From contig CM067592.1 of the NCBI GenBank assembly GCA_034336665.1, positions 54,302,473-54,366,472 of the forward strand: 64,000 nucleotides of DNA, written 5' to 3'. Under the pieces are notes generated by a model that had not been told where the DNA came from, made no database searches, and saw only the letters and a list, made by a program, of their open reading frames with translations. The stretch is from Luscinia megarhynchos (Eukaryota > Chordata > Aves > Passeriformes > Turdidae). Positions within the stretch are counted from its first letter, which is position 1. Each line of letters opens with the position of its first letter. The position numbers and the translations under genes are program-made. Shown piece by piece: positions 1 through 13,379 of the stretch.

Positions 1-330
1 GCCCACGCCGCCGCAGCACGAACCGAAACCGCGCGCAGGCGCCCAGAGGGCCCGACCCCGCCCCGCCCCGGAGCCCTCGCTCAAAGGCGGGGCTAAAGAG
101 CTCTCATTGGGGCTTGTTTCTGCTTCTCCTGCGCCATGGGTGGCGTGGGCAGCGGGCGGGCCCCGAGCCCGGCCCGCTCTAGGGGTCCGGGCCGTGCCCG
201 CAGGGCTCGGCTCGGTTGGCGGGGGAGCTGGAGCGCGGCCGTGTGCTCTGCGCTGCATCGCCGGCCGGCTGCCTGAATGCAAACCGCAGGGCGTGTACGC
301 TTGTAAATCCTTAAACTGAAGTGGCCGCTG
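1..330. promoter_or_regulatory. CpG-rich promoter-like island at window edge
   Basis: The first 330 bases are strongly GC- and CpG-rich, unlike the AT-rich DNA that follows. GC boxes (Sp1-type) lie around 52-71 on the minus-strand sense and at 85-93 on the plus strand, and an inverted CCAAT box (attgg) is at 106-110. There is no TATA box. This is the usual appearance of a vertebrate CpG-island promoter. The gene it serves is not visible: it may lie to the left, outside the window, on the minus strand, or begin here with a short non-coding exon. The 70-codon ORF across it has biased composition and no recognisable domain, so I do not call it a gene. Confidence 0.55.
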
Positions 331-953
331 CCCGCACCACGAGTTCATAATCTTAGAAATATTTTTGGGTTCTTACTTGTTCCCCCTTGTTGCTGCGGAG
401 TGGAGCGCGTTACAGGAGCAAGCCGTGAGCGCTGCCGTTCCTCCTGACCTTGCTGTCTCCCCTCCGTTTTCAAGGTGCTTTGCAGTTTTCAGATTGAGTT
501 TTCCATTTGTGCTGAAGGAAGATTTAGGGTCGTGTAGAAAAGCTTTAGTCGTGCGAAATTTTACATACATAATTATTTTTAAGTAGGCGCGGTGAAGTGT
601 GGCTGAGCATGTGGTTTGGACTGTCTCAGTCTGAAAAGTTCGGCAAAGTTTCATCGGACCTTTACCGGTTCACTGTGCTAGAAACACTTGCGGATTTAAA
701 TTGCTACAAATACCCTTCTCTCGAAATTTTTGCTTAAATGAAAGCAAAACTTAGTGCGTCTAGAGAATGAATCAGGGGTTGGGTTTTTTTCCACATTCCT
801 GTTTATCTGCTGCAGTATTCAAAAGAAATGAGGCCATACTTGAAAATATTGGGGGAATCGTTTGAAACAAACCGAGTTTTGCTTGTACAAAAACTAACAA
901 ACAACGCAACAACACAAAAGACCAAAACAAACCCAAACAAAAACAACTCCCCC

Positions 954-987
<34 letters not shown>

Positions 988-2564
988 AAAGAAATAAAAA
1001 AACACCCAAACCCCAAAAAGAAAAAAAAAATCTGTTAAATCTGTTAATCTGTTCCAGGGAATTCTTTGGACATTTACCAGCAATCAGCTGGCCCCTGGAT
1101 GGCACTGTTGTGCCTAGAATTCTGCTTTGATGTCTGACTATTTAAACAAATACAGCTGTTGTCAGATGTCTCTGTAATACATTTTATCTGCAGGACCTTG
1201 CATTTGAATCTTGTTATATTTTAATGTTTGATTTCTAACTGGTGCTTAGGCATCTCCTGTGAGGGAACTGCAGCAAAATCACCTTTGACTGTGCTTTTTA
1301 TCAAGCCGTGCGTGCAAGTGAGATTGGGCCAAGCTAGTCCTTTCAAAGTATTACTTTTGAGTTCCATTTAGCATATTTCTGAAGGGGGTGCTGGATGCTC
1401 AGTAGCAGTCTAGGTTTCATCTGGATCAGTAATACTTTGAAAATACTTTGAACTCATCCCTTCATCTTGCAGTAAAATAATTTTGTTCCAGCAGGAGCTG
1501 AATTTCATTTAAAGTGTATGTTTGCTGAGAGAGCAGTGAATCTCACTGCAGATGAGAGGTGTTTACCACAGCTGCTGCTTCATAAAAATTCTGATTTGGA
1601 CAGTTATATCCAGTTTAGTGAAAGTCAGCCAGCCGTCATAGAGTGAACTTTTCCTTGTAGTACCACCAAAGTCAGGCAGCTATAGTGATCTATGCAAGGA
1701 GGAGCTAAATTTGACTCTATCTGAGTAAAGATTAGCATTGGATGTGATACACACAATGCCGTCAATACATGTTTTAAGAATTACTGGATATAATCTTACA
1801 TCTACTTTGTATTTTTTTTGCAGTGAGTGTAAAATTGGATGCAAAAAAATCCAGAAGGAAAGGTCTTCCAAGGAAAAGAAAGCGCTCCTTCCTTTTGTCT
1901 TGATATTTCACGCAAAATCAATCACTACATATGCCAGTCTTAAGTTCCATTGTTCATCTTAGCAAAGGGAAAGACAAAAGCAGGAGCAGGGAGCCCACTG
2001 CACTTCTGTTATTCCAACCAGTGCCAGCCTGGTCTCACATCAGTTAGAATTGTTGTGTAGCCTACTTGGTCATAACTTCAATTTTCCTTTCCATTTCCTC
2101 TGAACATGGAAATAACTTGCTTTGAAAGTTACTTGTAGGCCCTGGTGACATACTTCTAGCCCTTCTTCATCCAACAATTTTGTTTTCTTCTCACATAGTT
2201 ATTGCTGAAAATAAGTGGTTTGTTTCTTTCTCACTTTTTAAACCTCAATGGCTTTCCAGAGTTAAGAATCTTAGTGCCTCATAACTTCCTTGTTGGCCCT
2301 TTGTCATACTAATTTTTGACTTAAATGCATTCAAAGTCAAGATTTTCTTGTCAGCTTGTCACAGTCAGGATGCTTTTAGGCATTGCCCCATATGACACTT
2401 TCTGTACTTTGATGCTGTGACATTTCTTCCTGTTGTGTCAGTATTTCACTCCAATATTTTGGCATGTATTCTCAGTGTTGGAATGCACTTTTCTGGACTG
2501 TTTTCTCTCCTTTGAGAGCAACTCTCTGTGTGTGTGCATTGCAGGGCAGCATATATGTATGGAC
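331..2564. other. No gene seen; AT-rich non-coding DNA
   Basis: Apart from the A-rich tract listed separately, I recognise no exon, RNA gene or repeat here. ORFs are short, overlap on both strands and show no domain. If the CpG island at the left edge drives a plus-strand gene, this could be intron. Confidence 0.5.
868..1033. repeat. A-rich low-complexity tract with a 29-base poly(A) run
   Basis: The plus strand is almost free of T from about 886 to 1030. It has a run of 29 A at 956-984 preceded by a C/A-rich stretch and followed by further A runs. The lysine/asparagine-rich ORF on the plus strand and the phenylalanine-rich ORFs on the minus strand are translations of this tract, not genes. 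Confidence 0.85.
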
Positions 2565-2992
2565 TATGAAAATGGTGAAGGGCCTAGGGGGGAGCCATAC
2601 AGGGAGCAGCTGAGGTCACTTGGTCGGCTCAGCCTGGAGGAGACTGAGGGGAGACCTCACTGCAGTCACAGCTTCTTGTGAGGGAGCAGGAGGGGCAGGC
2701 ACTGATCCCTGCTCTGTGGGGACAGGGACAGGACCCGGGGGAATGGCCTGAAGTTGTGTCAGGGAGGTTTAGGTGGGATATTAGAAGAGTGTTTTTCACC
2801 CAGAGGGTGGCTGAACAGGCTCCCCAGAGAAGTGGTCACAGCACCAGCCTGACAAAGGTCAAGAAGTGTTTGGACAATGCTTTAAGACATGTGGATGTGA
2901 CTCTTGAGGTGTTCTGTGCGTGGCTAGGAGTTAGACTTGAGTGATCCTGGTGGGTGCCTTCCAACTTAGGGTATTCTACAATTCTGTGATTT
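2565..2992 (+). mobile_element. CR1 LINE fragment, 3' end, sense strand
   Basis: The sequence follows the familiar avian CR1 3' region: a 'cagcctggaggagactgagggg' type segment, a 'gggatattagaagagtgtttttcac' type segment, 'gtggctgaacaggctccccagag', then 'gtgggtgccttccaacttagg' and a terminal attctacaattctgtgatt tail. CR1 elements are 5'-truncated non-LTR retrotransposons that end in a short tandem repeat rather than poly(A). The copy carries many differences and small gaps, so it is old and inactive. Two ORFs that cross it are fortuitous. Confidence 0.85.
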
Positions 2993-5900
2993 TTGTAGGG
3001 CGTAAGATGTCGCAGAACAATACAGGGGAGTTGGAAGACTGTTTAAAGAACGGGGCATTATGGCTGGGTCCTATTTCTTTGCCTTTGTCTTGGCACTCTC
3101 CAAGTTCCTGTGATGTGGTAGCAGAGTGTAGACCATCTTGTAGCTACAACTGGCCTTGATCCCAGAGGCCATTACATTTTTGGAATACTTACTGAAATAT
3201 ATGATTATTGCAGACACTTGCATTTATGTGCTCAGTACAGATGAAATATATATGAAGTTTGTTCTGTGTTGACAATAAGTAAATTTTAGAAATTTCTATT
3301 AATCTTTCATGTTCTGTGAATCAAATTGAAACTAAGAAGTTTCAGAGAAAAGAGTGCCAGTAATGTTAACTATACACTGGGGACAACAAAACCAGAAGGC
3401 TTTCTGCAGCAAGTTTCCTGCAGCTTGTGCTTTGACTTTTGCCAGAGGAGTTTCTTTTTCCTGATACCAAGGCCTCTGTTCTGGGCTTGCTCCCTCTCTT
3501 TCTGTCATGACAAAAATAAAAAAAGGTGTGGACACTCTAAAATTAGTTACCTCCTCCTAATCTCAACCAATCCCTTTCTGCCTATAAGGAACAAATATTA
3601 GTAGATGTAAGTTAGAAAATAGCAGTTTACTAACATGCAAAACAGCAACAAGCCAAACAAATCCCCAAAACAACCAGTCAAAAATCACTTAACACAAAAT
3701 TGCTAAATCTTGGGAGCCCCACGGGAACAAGGAGACTCGCAAAATGCAGGGTACTGACCTCTCCCAAAATAGTGGCCCCTGCTGTCAACTGTGGGTATGG
3801 AGACAAAGGGAAACCGGCATCAGTCTCTTGCCCAAGATAGGAAATCTTACTTCCATAGGAAAACTATTGAAAAAATAGACAGTAAAAAGATCCTTCATCT
3901 TCTATAAATCCTCAGATGTTTCATGAAATTATTTGTTTTGACTTCGAAAATAATTTGCTCTTATTATTGCAGATGTTTTCTTTATTACTTTCTTCACTTT
4001 TGAATCTTCATACACACTTACATGTGTTGCTGTCCTTATGTACACATTAAATAGAACACATGCTTAGGTGAAACTCACTATATTTACATCATAACTGATC
4101 ATATCCCTCTGTTATTGAGAAAGCAGAATTAACATTGAGGTTCCTTCCTACTTGGAATCCATTCAGCAATGTCTTGAGAATTTAGATTTTAAAAAATATC
4201 TGAATTTAATGATTATTTTAATGTATATGAAGACAGAGCTTAGAAAGAAGATTTTGTGGTGAACTTCTGCCAGGATATTAGGTTTAAATATGTAAAGCAC
4301 ATTGCTTTCTTCTGTAACCCATTATAAATGCATCACTTAATAATTCCTATATCCCACATTTTTCTTTTTTAAGAAGCAGTTCCAGTAGTTCAGCTGACTA
4401 TTTAAGTTGCTTGTTGTGTGAGGCCAAAATTATATTATTATTATACACAGGTAAATTGTTAAGTAAAAAATGGGATCCTAATATCTGCTAGATTCCTTAA
4501 ATATGATTATAAATTAAGAAAAAAATCCCATGAAAGTGTCATGGGTTACTCAAAACATTCCATATCCAAAAATTGTTACAACCTGGTCGGTGAGTTTGGA
4601 GTAGAAAAAAACATCTCAGTGTTTCAGTCCAGAGATGACTGCTGAATTTATGATAGCAGAAAAGACTACTCAAAGGTAAGATTTTGGGGGGAGAAAAGAC
4701 GGGAGAAAAAGACCAGCTCTCTCTGGTCTCTTGCAGGAGGGAAACTAGAAAATGAACTGCAGAAGCACTCTGAAGATAGCCCATGAGCAAAAGATGGACA
4801 GTGGGTCTTTGTCATGTTGCTCAAACAACAGATGTGCTGGGAAAGATGAGGATGGAGTGGGTCTGACTCATTCACAGAGCGAGGTTGTTTGAATTCACAG
4901 TAAAAGATGCACAAGGGGTGCACACCCATGGTATCTGCAGCTCTAGGATGAGTCCTCGTACCAAGTCTTTGGAAAGGAATTTGGAAGTGGGTGATGGAGC
5001 ATGGAAATGGATGGGGAAGGGGTTTATGGAATGGTACTGGAGTGACTGATGGGATAAATGTGATTGTCTGCTGAATGTATTGCAAAGAAAAAGTTGCAGA
5101 GAATGAGTGGGCAAGAAAAGAATAAATTGTAGTATGAAATTTTTAGTAAGTAGGATCAGGACTAGCATGGAATCATTATTACAAATGAACAGGTATGAAC
5201 AGACAAGTAGAGGAGAGACTTCTTGGCTAAAATGGAAGAGAATTTTGCATCCATAGAATAATTTTAGTTACTTACGTGAAAATATAAACCAAAGCATTGT
5301 TTAATTTTACTCTGACAATTCAGAAATAATTTTGTTCCAGAATTTAGATTTGGTAAGCATAAACTTTCTGTCTAGAAAAGTCTGAAGGCCAAAGATTGTC
5401 ACATCCAGTGTTAGGCTTTCAAACAGAATCTTTTATCAGGCAGGAATCAAATCCGGATTATTTGTTACTTCCATTGCCTTCAGAAGGAGATACGGGATGC
5501 TTCCAGAGAGCACTTAAGGCTTATCTAAGATCTTGTTGCTGAAGGTAACAGAAGTCTAGGAGTGACTAGATTCTTAACCTAAGTGCCTCAAATAAAAATT
5601 AGTTAGGATGAATCTTGGCATGGATGTCATTGTAATCGTGATGAAAAGCTCAGAAATATAGAGAGAGAAACTGGTAGTTACAGTCCACCTAAGTCTGAAA
5701 TCACAAACAGTTATGATTTACTCCAGATATAAGATGATTCTTGAGTGCTCCCTGCAGGAATTAGAAGCCTTTGAGTCAGTGTCATATTTCATCAGGCTCA
5801 TGCACAAAGCAGCTGGGGAATAGAAGTCTTAGGGGTGTATTCCAGTGGGCAGCTGACCAATCAAGATTACTCTCTTTTCCTTTTAGAACTGATCTAGAAG

Positions 5901-7489
5901 TTAAGTCTGAAGCTGAGCAGAATTCAGATAGGATTCCTCCCTCGGGAATCCAGTCCAAGGAATTCATCAGCTCCCACGGATCGGAAGGTGATCTGTGAAG
6001 CTTCCTCACTTCTAAAATGAATCTTTAGTTTGGTAAATCAAATTATTAAAGTACAAACAGTACTACTTTAGAAATCTCATATTTACATAATACTGTTATG
6101 TTGTGTTTAATGAGAATCATAGTTCAGTGTTTATACTAATCGTTTTGATATATGAGAAAGATAAAAGGCATACAAGAACAAAATTTAACAATATAAGTTC
6201 TCTGAATTTCTTTCTGGCTACTAGTTCGCAGTTATTTTTACCAGATTGTGCAAAGGACTGTTGCATTTTAACCTGAGGTTTTTTAAAAGCATTGTTTCCT
6301 CATATCCTATTCTTAAAGTAAACAGTTTTTTTCTAGTAAGAATTTCATGTTTTGTCTTCATGAAAATCAGCAAATGTAAACAAATGTTTGGAATGCACTG
6401 TAAGTTTCCTTAAAGTAATTAGTTATATGCAGTAGTTATTGGAACAGTCACATTTTCTGTCACTGTCGTCTGACTTTAAAGAAATGGCTGCTGTCACTTA
6501 GGTTATGAACATAATCACAGAACTAATGGAAGTTCTAAAAAGTTTGGGTAGCCAAGAACATGAGTAAATATTGCAATATTAGGTGCACATTGCATTTTAT
6601 GATTTCATATATATTTCAGGAGCTGGCCTTATATCTTAACTTGACCATCTGTTACATCTCTGAATAGGAAAATACATTACTGGCTAACGTCAGGATACAT
6701 ATAATATAGCAGATCAGTTGTAGCAACCTGAGAGCAGAAAGTTCTACTTGCAAGTATGTGAGCCTAATCAATGGATACTCATTTGTAGTATCAAGTTTTC
6801 AAGGATAACTGCATAATTTTTTTCATCAAAAAGAGCAAAAAGTTAAAAAAAATTCAATAATTTCTCTCCAATATGTGGTTTATGAAACAGTCTGAGTTTT
6901 GTTTTATACAATTTATAGGAACAAAAAAAGCTGGGAGACTTTTTGCTTTGAAGTTGAACAGTGGTTTTTTGGTTCTTTTATTTTGTGTGTTCCTGACTTA
7001 GAACTAGTTTACAGTTAGTCTTAGAAAGCTGATGTTAATTCCTAAACATAATTTTATGATGCAAATTTGAGAGTAAGAGTCTGTGGTGAAAATTCTGACT
7101 AATGAATCTGTGGCTCCAGTACCATTAGCAGAACTGCATTTCAAGGTTTTTAAAGGTGGAGTTGAAAAATACAGATGAAAAATTAATAAGTCATTTTAAT
7201 TTACAAGGTTGTTGAACCAGCACAAGCAGTAAGAAGTGTTTCATTTAAAAGCGCTCTGTGTCATTGCAAGAGAGTAGATTATATGATATACCCAGAGTTT
7301 ATATAACATGTGATCCTTTGGCAAAGATTAAACATACTGAGCTTTCAAGCTACAGAATGATGGAGAAAATCTGGTGTCTTTCCAATGTCAAAGCTGCTGC
7401 TGAATGTTTGAGGCGAAACCAGTAAAAACAAGATAATTTTCTGAATTCTAAAAACTTGGGGCTGACATGGTGAAAAGCAACTTGGCAGG
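2993..7489. other. No gene seen; AT-rich non-coding DNA
   Basis: I see no convincing exon, RNA gene or assignable repeat. The longest ORF (139 codons, minus strand, 4666-5085) has no domain, is rich in Pro/His/Phe/Ser as expected from purine/pyrimidine skew, and is overlapped by another ORF of similar quality. Old repeat fragments beyond my recognition may be present. Confidence 0.5.
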
Positions 7490-7629
7490 AAAACATCTTG
7501 TTTTCCTAGTTGACCATGAGCCAGCGCTGCACCCTCATAGCAAAGAAGGTCAGAGATCTCCTGGGTTGCATGAGGAATGACGTTGCCTGCTGGTAGGCTG
7601 AGGGTAGTGTCCCTTCCCCTCTATCACAT

Positions 7630-8116
7630 TGTAGGAGTCCATCTGAAAGCCTCTGGTTTGTTCTGCCCAACGACCCTCGCCTGAGGCCTAAAGAACTGCA
7701 GTTTAAAGGCGCTGGCCAGGGATGAGAGGAATGCCCAGTGATTGTTCTCAGGTGGTGCCCATTTCAACCAGGGCCGGTTTCTGGACTGGTTTACTGGTAG
7801 TTAATGCTCCCACAGGTGTGAGAACAATGAACTGGTCACAAGGACAGTTGGTGTGCCTGGAGTTTGCCGTGGTGCGCTGCTCTTGAGCAGGCTACTTGCT
7901 GTAGTGTCCTGTTTCCACCTGTTTCTTGGAGCTACGATCTCCACATACAATAGTCCATAAATCTTCCCACCTTTTGGCCAGAAGCCACTCGCTTTGGAAA
8001 AGACTATAAAAGACATCCTCATACTAAAGACTCCGAGATCTCCCTGGACGGCAACAGACATCTATTGGCTGGTACCACGAGATCATCTGCCCGTCTTGGT
8101 AGCTATAATCCCAACC

Positions 8117-8153
<37 letters not shown>

Positions 8154-8291
8154 CCCCTATCGCATTTTGTTGGCACTAAATAAAGTGCATTTTTGCAAAA
8201 GTAAACTGGTTTTGTCCCCTGCTGTGTCTTTTGCGCTTTTAGATTCCTAAAAGAACCTATCAGGACTCCGCATGTGGTGTGGACCCTGACA
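7630..8291 (+). mobile_element. Solo LTR of an endogenous retrovirus (662 bp)
   Basis: The element begins TGTAGGAG and ends CCCTGACA, giving the TG...CA ends of a retroviral LTR. It is flanked by a perfect 5-bp duplication CACAT at 7625-7629 and 8292-8296. Inside are a TATA box (TATAAAA, 8005-8011), a dinucleotide run (CT)n at 8122-8150 and a poly(A) signal AATAAA at 8179-8184. Their order fixes the plus orientation, with U3 about 7630-8030, then R and U5. No internal retroviral genes remain, so this is what recombination between two LTRs leaves. A 5-bp duplication fits gammaretrovirus-like or ERVL-type elements more than ERVK-type, but the family is not identified. Confidence 0.85.
8122..8150. 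repeat. (CT)n dinucleotide repeat inside the LTR
   Basis: About 14 uninterrupted CT units lie between the TATA box and the poly(A) signal of the solo LTR. The serine/leucine-rich ORFs on both strands here are translations of this microsatellite. Confidence 0.95.
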
Positions 8292-8535
8292 CACATGTGA
8301 GACACATCTGAAGCTGTCAGTCCAGCTCTAGGCTTCCCAGTGAAAGAAGGACATGGACATCCTGGATAAAATCAGGTGGAGGACAACTACAGGGCTATAT
8401 CATCCAGGAGCATGCAAGAGAGCTGGGACTGCTCAGCCTTGAGAGAGCTCAGGGGATCTTACCAATGAATATAGCTATGTGATAAGTGTAGTGCTGTCTG
8501 CTTGATAGGACAAGAGGCACTGGGTGCAAACTGAT

Positions 8536-11500
8536 AATAATATCAAAACGCAGTGTATAAATAAGTGTTTAGTGTTTATTATTCTATATTGAAACAGGTA
8601 AGTGATGGGAAGAAGAGTATGCCGTTCCTGACTGATCAGTGTGTATATCTCAGTTCTTTGGGTTTTTTGGGCACTTTGTCATATATTGGGGGAGCACATC
8701 AGTAGAATCTTGGTCAGAAGAGCACTGCTAGTGTGATGAAAAAAATGTTAGCCCACAGACTTGAATGATTTGAACAAAAGGGCACTTCTTTTGTTTGTTT
8801 GGTTGGTTTTTTTTCTGATGTGATTTGGTAGGTAGGTGGACTTTCTTTTTTGTGGCAAGTGAATAATATTCCAGAACACGAGACTCAAAGATGTTGTTGT
8901 TGCATAAATATATTAGGCATGTGTCATGGTTTACTTCTTAGTCTCCAGATTAGGCCTGGGTTTTCAGTCCACTGAAGACTATTCCAAATAGAGATTCCAC
9001 CACAGAGATTGTCAGGGGCTTCCCAGTTTTTCTTCCTGTCTCTTTTTTCAAATTGCCTGAATTACATACATTTGTTCTTGTTTCTAACTTGGTCTAACTT
9101 CCATTTCTGAAATAAAAGCTTGTCTTAGAGGCCATAAACTGTGAAACAGAATATGAAAGTAATTATGTCTGTTAGCTTGGATTTTTTTATTTTCTTGCAT
9201 TTCATTGATGTTTCTAATAAGCACTCCAGCAATTTTATTAACCTCTGTATTTTAATTTATTATAACTGTAGGAAGAATATTCTGATTTCTTCTTTGTTCT
9301 TTTTATTGATTTTTTTTAGCATTAGCAAATCTGTTAAGCTTGCTAATAAAACATTAGTAGGTTGCATTGCTAATAAATAATATTTACATTGCTAATAAAA
9401 CTTTAGTAGGAAAAATAGTAGGTTTTTTCACTGCTTTGATCTTTGTGTATCTGTGCACATGTATGTTATGGATTTGTGACTTTGCTTTGATAGTGCACAA
9501 GAGAATAAACTGAAAAGTCTTTTGCACTACTGATAAAAACTTAGAGGAATTCCTTCACAGGGCCTCCATAGGACTACTGCAGCAGCCTCTACATGGCTTA
9601 GTTAGTGCAGACACAGCTTTTCACAGATTTTGCTTCTTTTGAAGCAAATAGAATAGGAGAGGACTTAGTGAATAACTTGGCTTTTCTGTTGCATCTGTTA
9701 CAATAGAAAACTCCCAATGGTGTTGACAACAGTGTTAGGTAATCATTTAGTCACAATATTTTTGGGGTTTTTAGTTTTTCGATAGGGATGACTGGCTTGA
9801 TATAGTAAGTAAATTTGCATATAAGTTCTTCTGAAAATTGTCACCAGAAGTAAATATCCATAAGTGGGAGGCAGTAGGGCTGATTACTACTCTGAAAGAG
9901 TAACAGTAACAGTTATTTTAGGAAGAAATGTATGTACATAGAGAACTTTTCAAGTTCTCTGCCATTGAATATACAATATCTCTACAACCATTAGTAATAT
10001 CTTGATCAGTACCTGGTTGTATTCTTCCGTTCATAGTATCATGCTTGGAAAAAAACAATTGTATTCATGATGTTTCAATCAGAAAGAAGCATGTTTAAAG
10101 TGCAATTTTCAAGTGAATATATGAGTAAGAAATTATGTCAAATTATTCTCATCATCTGATTTCTTGATGTCCAATAATGAATACTCACCTCTGGAAAAAA
10201 CATCAGAGAGAAGGACTGTCATAAAATACATGTTAAGAAGGAAGGTCTTTTGAGGCTGCTCAGGCTTGGTTTGCTCAAAGTTCTTGCTCAAATTTCTGTT
10301 AAGCAAGGAAATAAATTTGGTTTATGCTTTTAGCTTTGTGGCCTATCTAATTGCATTAGCAACATTTTATTTCAGTCCTTCAGATTTCTCATTAGTTTTG
10401 TTGATAGGTGGAAGGCCTGACATTGTGCAGTGCAATAGGCAGATAGAAAGTTGATAGCTCAGCCTCCATATGACTTCTTTGCGTAACTTTTGGGGGTTAA
10501 TTAATGGTAATAGATTCTGATTGTACTCCTCACCCTGACATGGAAGCTCCTTGGGAAAGAAGTGAGGTCAGGATAGTCATTAGCCACTGAGCTTTTTTTC
10601 TGCAGTTGGTGGCAGCAGGCTATTAGGATGCTTAAATTTATGTGAAGGTCAAGAAAGCCAATTGCAGGGCTGCTCAGTGTTCGAAACTGACAAAAATTCC
10701 TTGCTAAGCATAGCTCAACTGGGAAAATCTAGGCTGAAATCATATTGGAAATCTGCAGTTCAAAAGCACCTTTGTGCATAGGCTTCACACATAAGTTTGG
10801 CTTCAGCTCATGTAAATAATTCATCCACTTAGCCATATCCTTTTTATACAAGTTAAAATTCAAGAATCTCATTAAAGCTCAAAAGTAAAGATGACTAGAG
10901 TCGAGCTAAGGGGTTTGGGATGGGCACAGGGTTAGTCTCGTTATAATGATCTCACTGATGGGGATTTTTCTGCTACTACAAGGAGATAATTTCAGAGATA
11001 ATGAGGTCTTTTATGATGCCATTAAATGAAAAATTGGTGAAAAAGACCAGAAGCCAATTTGCACACTGCTTTTTGAATGTTTATATAGTCATTAAAGTAA
11101 TATATGGGCCTCCACAAACTGTGCAAGTACAAGAGGAATGAGGACATTCGCCATGCACACATAGCCTGAAAAGCACTCTTTGAATAATTTATTTTTGTGC
11201 CCTGGTGTCAAACCAGAAACCTGAAGGAAAAGTTAAAAATTACCTGATTGTAAATTTAAAGTAATCGTTATTTACACCCATTTTCCACTTACCATTTAAA
11301 CCAACTTTCCTATTGTATTGTATTCCTATTGTTTCCTATTCTATTGTGTAGAATGTAGAACAAGAACAGGAAGAACATCTAGAAAAGAAAAAATTTCTTT
11401 GTAATATTGTCTGACAGTTTGTGGAAAAGTTATTGATAAATTATGACTTCTTTATTCAAAAAATTTCCCTACAGTCTTTATTTAGCTGTACTGGTTTTGA

Positions 11501-13379
11501 AACAGATGTTTGAATGAGGAAAAATCCCCATTTCTTCCATGTATGATGCTTTGGATGATCTGTTATTGACTCATAGAACATATACTCCACTTGAGAACCC
11601 TGATTTGGGTTGTGTATGCTGGATTATGTTTGTAATATAATTTCTAAGGGACAAATTCTAGCTTTCTGATTTTCTAAAGAATTTGGATATTTTCAGGTTT
11701 CTTTCTGCATCCTGAAAATTAGAGAAAAACTATGTGTTCTTGATACACAAAAAGGTACTGCCTGACGTGCATAATTAACATTATTGACATTAATATTAGT
11801 CTTTTGAATATTTTCCTCAACTCTGTTAAAGCAACTCAATATTAAATTTGACCATGCATAGGAATTATATGTTCTCTTGGTTGGTTCTCACAGACCTTGT
11901 GTATGAAATTCTAAGATCTTCTATGAATTGCTTTGCCTTCTGAAGTTATAGAGATTTGCTGCAAGTAAAGTGAGCACAGCAAGTTCTAGAGTTCAGATTT
12001 TGGTAGTCTCTGTGTTATATACTGAAATAGATGTGCTGGTGTCTATGGTAAAGTAGAAATAGACCGAACCATCGGGTTTTGAGTAAAGTGTACAATCTCT
12101 TCTGTCTTTATTTCTGAATTCCAGCTTCTTTTCCTCTGGTTTACTTCTCTGAAAGAAATAAGTTTAACCCAATGGGATTTGGGTTTTTTGGTAGCTCTGG
12201 ATTTGCTACTGCTGGACTTTTTAATAAGTACTTTAATAAAATTTTTAAATCCCCACAGCAGATAATTTAGACCCTCTATAACTAAACCTCTTTCATTGTT
12301 ATGTTTGTTAGTTCAATGGCAGGAAGGTTATGTGCATTTTGAACATATACAGTGAATTGAAGAATGACCGTACCGGCAGAAGATGTTAGTACTTTTCCTG
12401 ATAGTCAGAAAGATGAAAAAATGGACAAGTCTTGCAAAACATTAGTTTATTTGGCTTGCAGTGGGCCTATATGCAGTTCAGGTTAACACATGTAATTAAG
12501 GAAATCTTATGGTTTGTTTTGGCTGTTATAACTAGGAAGTTCAAAAACCACTGATATTTATTTACATGGATGTTTAGATTTATTTTGTAGTATACTTTTA
12601 GGTATATCTTAGTCAAATGGATTTTCATTCTGCTTAAGTCAGGAGAGAGAAAATAGTTTACAGAAATTTTATTTTAATATTGGCCAAATTCTATTCGTTT
12701 ACTGAATGCAAATCCACACAAGTGCTTGCTAAATTATGATGGGTAGGTTTTAAGTCATTTGTCTGATGTCTGTAGTTCCACATTATGGTCTGTGAGTATA
12801 GTTAGGCACATAAAACAGGTGGTGGGATGCATCACATGCATTGGAACAGGAGGTATTTTCTTTCTCTAAGAAGGAGTGAAAATGAAAAGCTCATATTTGT
12901 AACTTTATATCATGCAATTACTAATTAAGGTGGATATGAAAAATGTTCAGCTTTTAGTATCACCAAGCATTGCCTTCAGACATCACTCAACAGTCAGGTC
13001 AGATCATGTGATTTTGGCTATTTTTACAAATTTTGCTCTCTAATAAATAAACAGCCAGTCTTCTACCATCATAACCTAGAAGCACCTTTGGGAAGGTGTT
13101 CACTGATTGAAGGAAACTTTTCAGTGTTTGTAAGCATTGTGTCATATCTTTTGTTCTACTGATACCAATATTCACTGTTGGGGCTGTTAAAGGATTTTCA
13201 CTGCTAAAATGGACAGCTTTATAAAAGGTCAAGCTATTTTTTTCTGAAAGTTCACACTGTTTAATGGAAATTTTTTTGTCTACTTGATAGAAAGGGCAAT
13301 GTGCAGACATGTTCCTGTTGACAGAGAGACCTTTTTCATTATTACAAAACTCAAAGCATATGTGTAATATAAAGGCAAA
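8536..13379. other. No gene seen; AT-rich non-coding DNA
   Basis: No exon, RNA gene or clear transposon was recognised. One small direct repeat is listed separately (9340-9410). The 292-codon minus-strand ORF that starts at 13,877 runs from here back through a real kinase exon on the opposite strand and is rejected as a gene. Confidence 0.5.
9340..9410 (+). repeat. Short direct repeat, ttgctaataaaa motif
   Basis: A 22-base unit beginning ttgctaataaaac and ending ttagtagg occurs at 9340 and again at 9389 with one mismatch. A third partial copy (ttgctaataaataa) starts at 9367. The 49-base spacing suggests a local duplication. No function is suggested. Confidence 0.7.

Larger units (their letters stand above)
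7490..8535 (+). mobile_element. CR1 LINE fragment split by a solo LTR
   Basis: The left part (about 7490-7629) matches the CR1 internal 3' region ('gagccagcgctgcaccctcat...agaaggtcagagatctcctgg'). The right part (about 8297-8535) resumes the same element ('tcagcctt...gagagctcagg', 'gataggacaagaggcactggg'). The intervening 662 bases are an LTR with its own target duplication. The CR1 is on the plus strand, is 5'-truncated and lacks its last 3' portion. The outer boundaries are approximate. Confidence 0.75.

Noticed and set aside
107..319. Small ORF in the CpG island
   Set aside because: Ala/Gly/Pro/Arg-rich composition follows from GC content, with no homology recognised.
828..1130. Lysine/asparagine-rich ORF and Phe-rich ORFs on the other strand
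   Set aside because: They are produced by the poly(A) and A-rich tract.
4666..5085. 139-codon minus-strand ORF
   Set aside because: It has no domain and overlaps other equally good ORFs. The Pro/His/Ser/Phe bias fits purine-pyrimidine skew.
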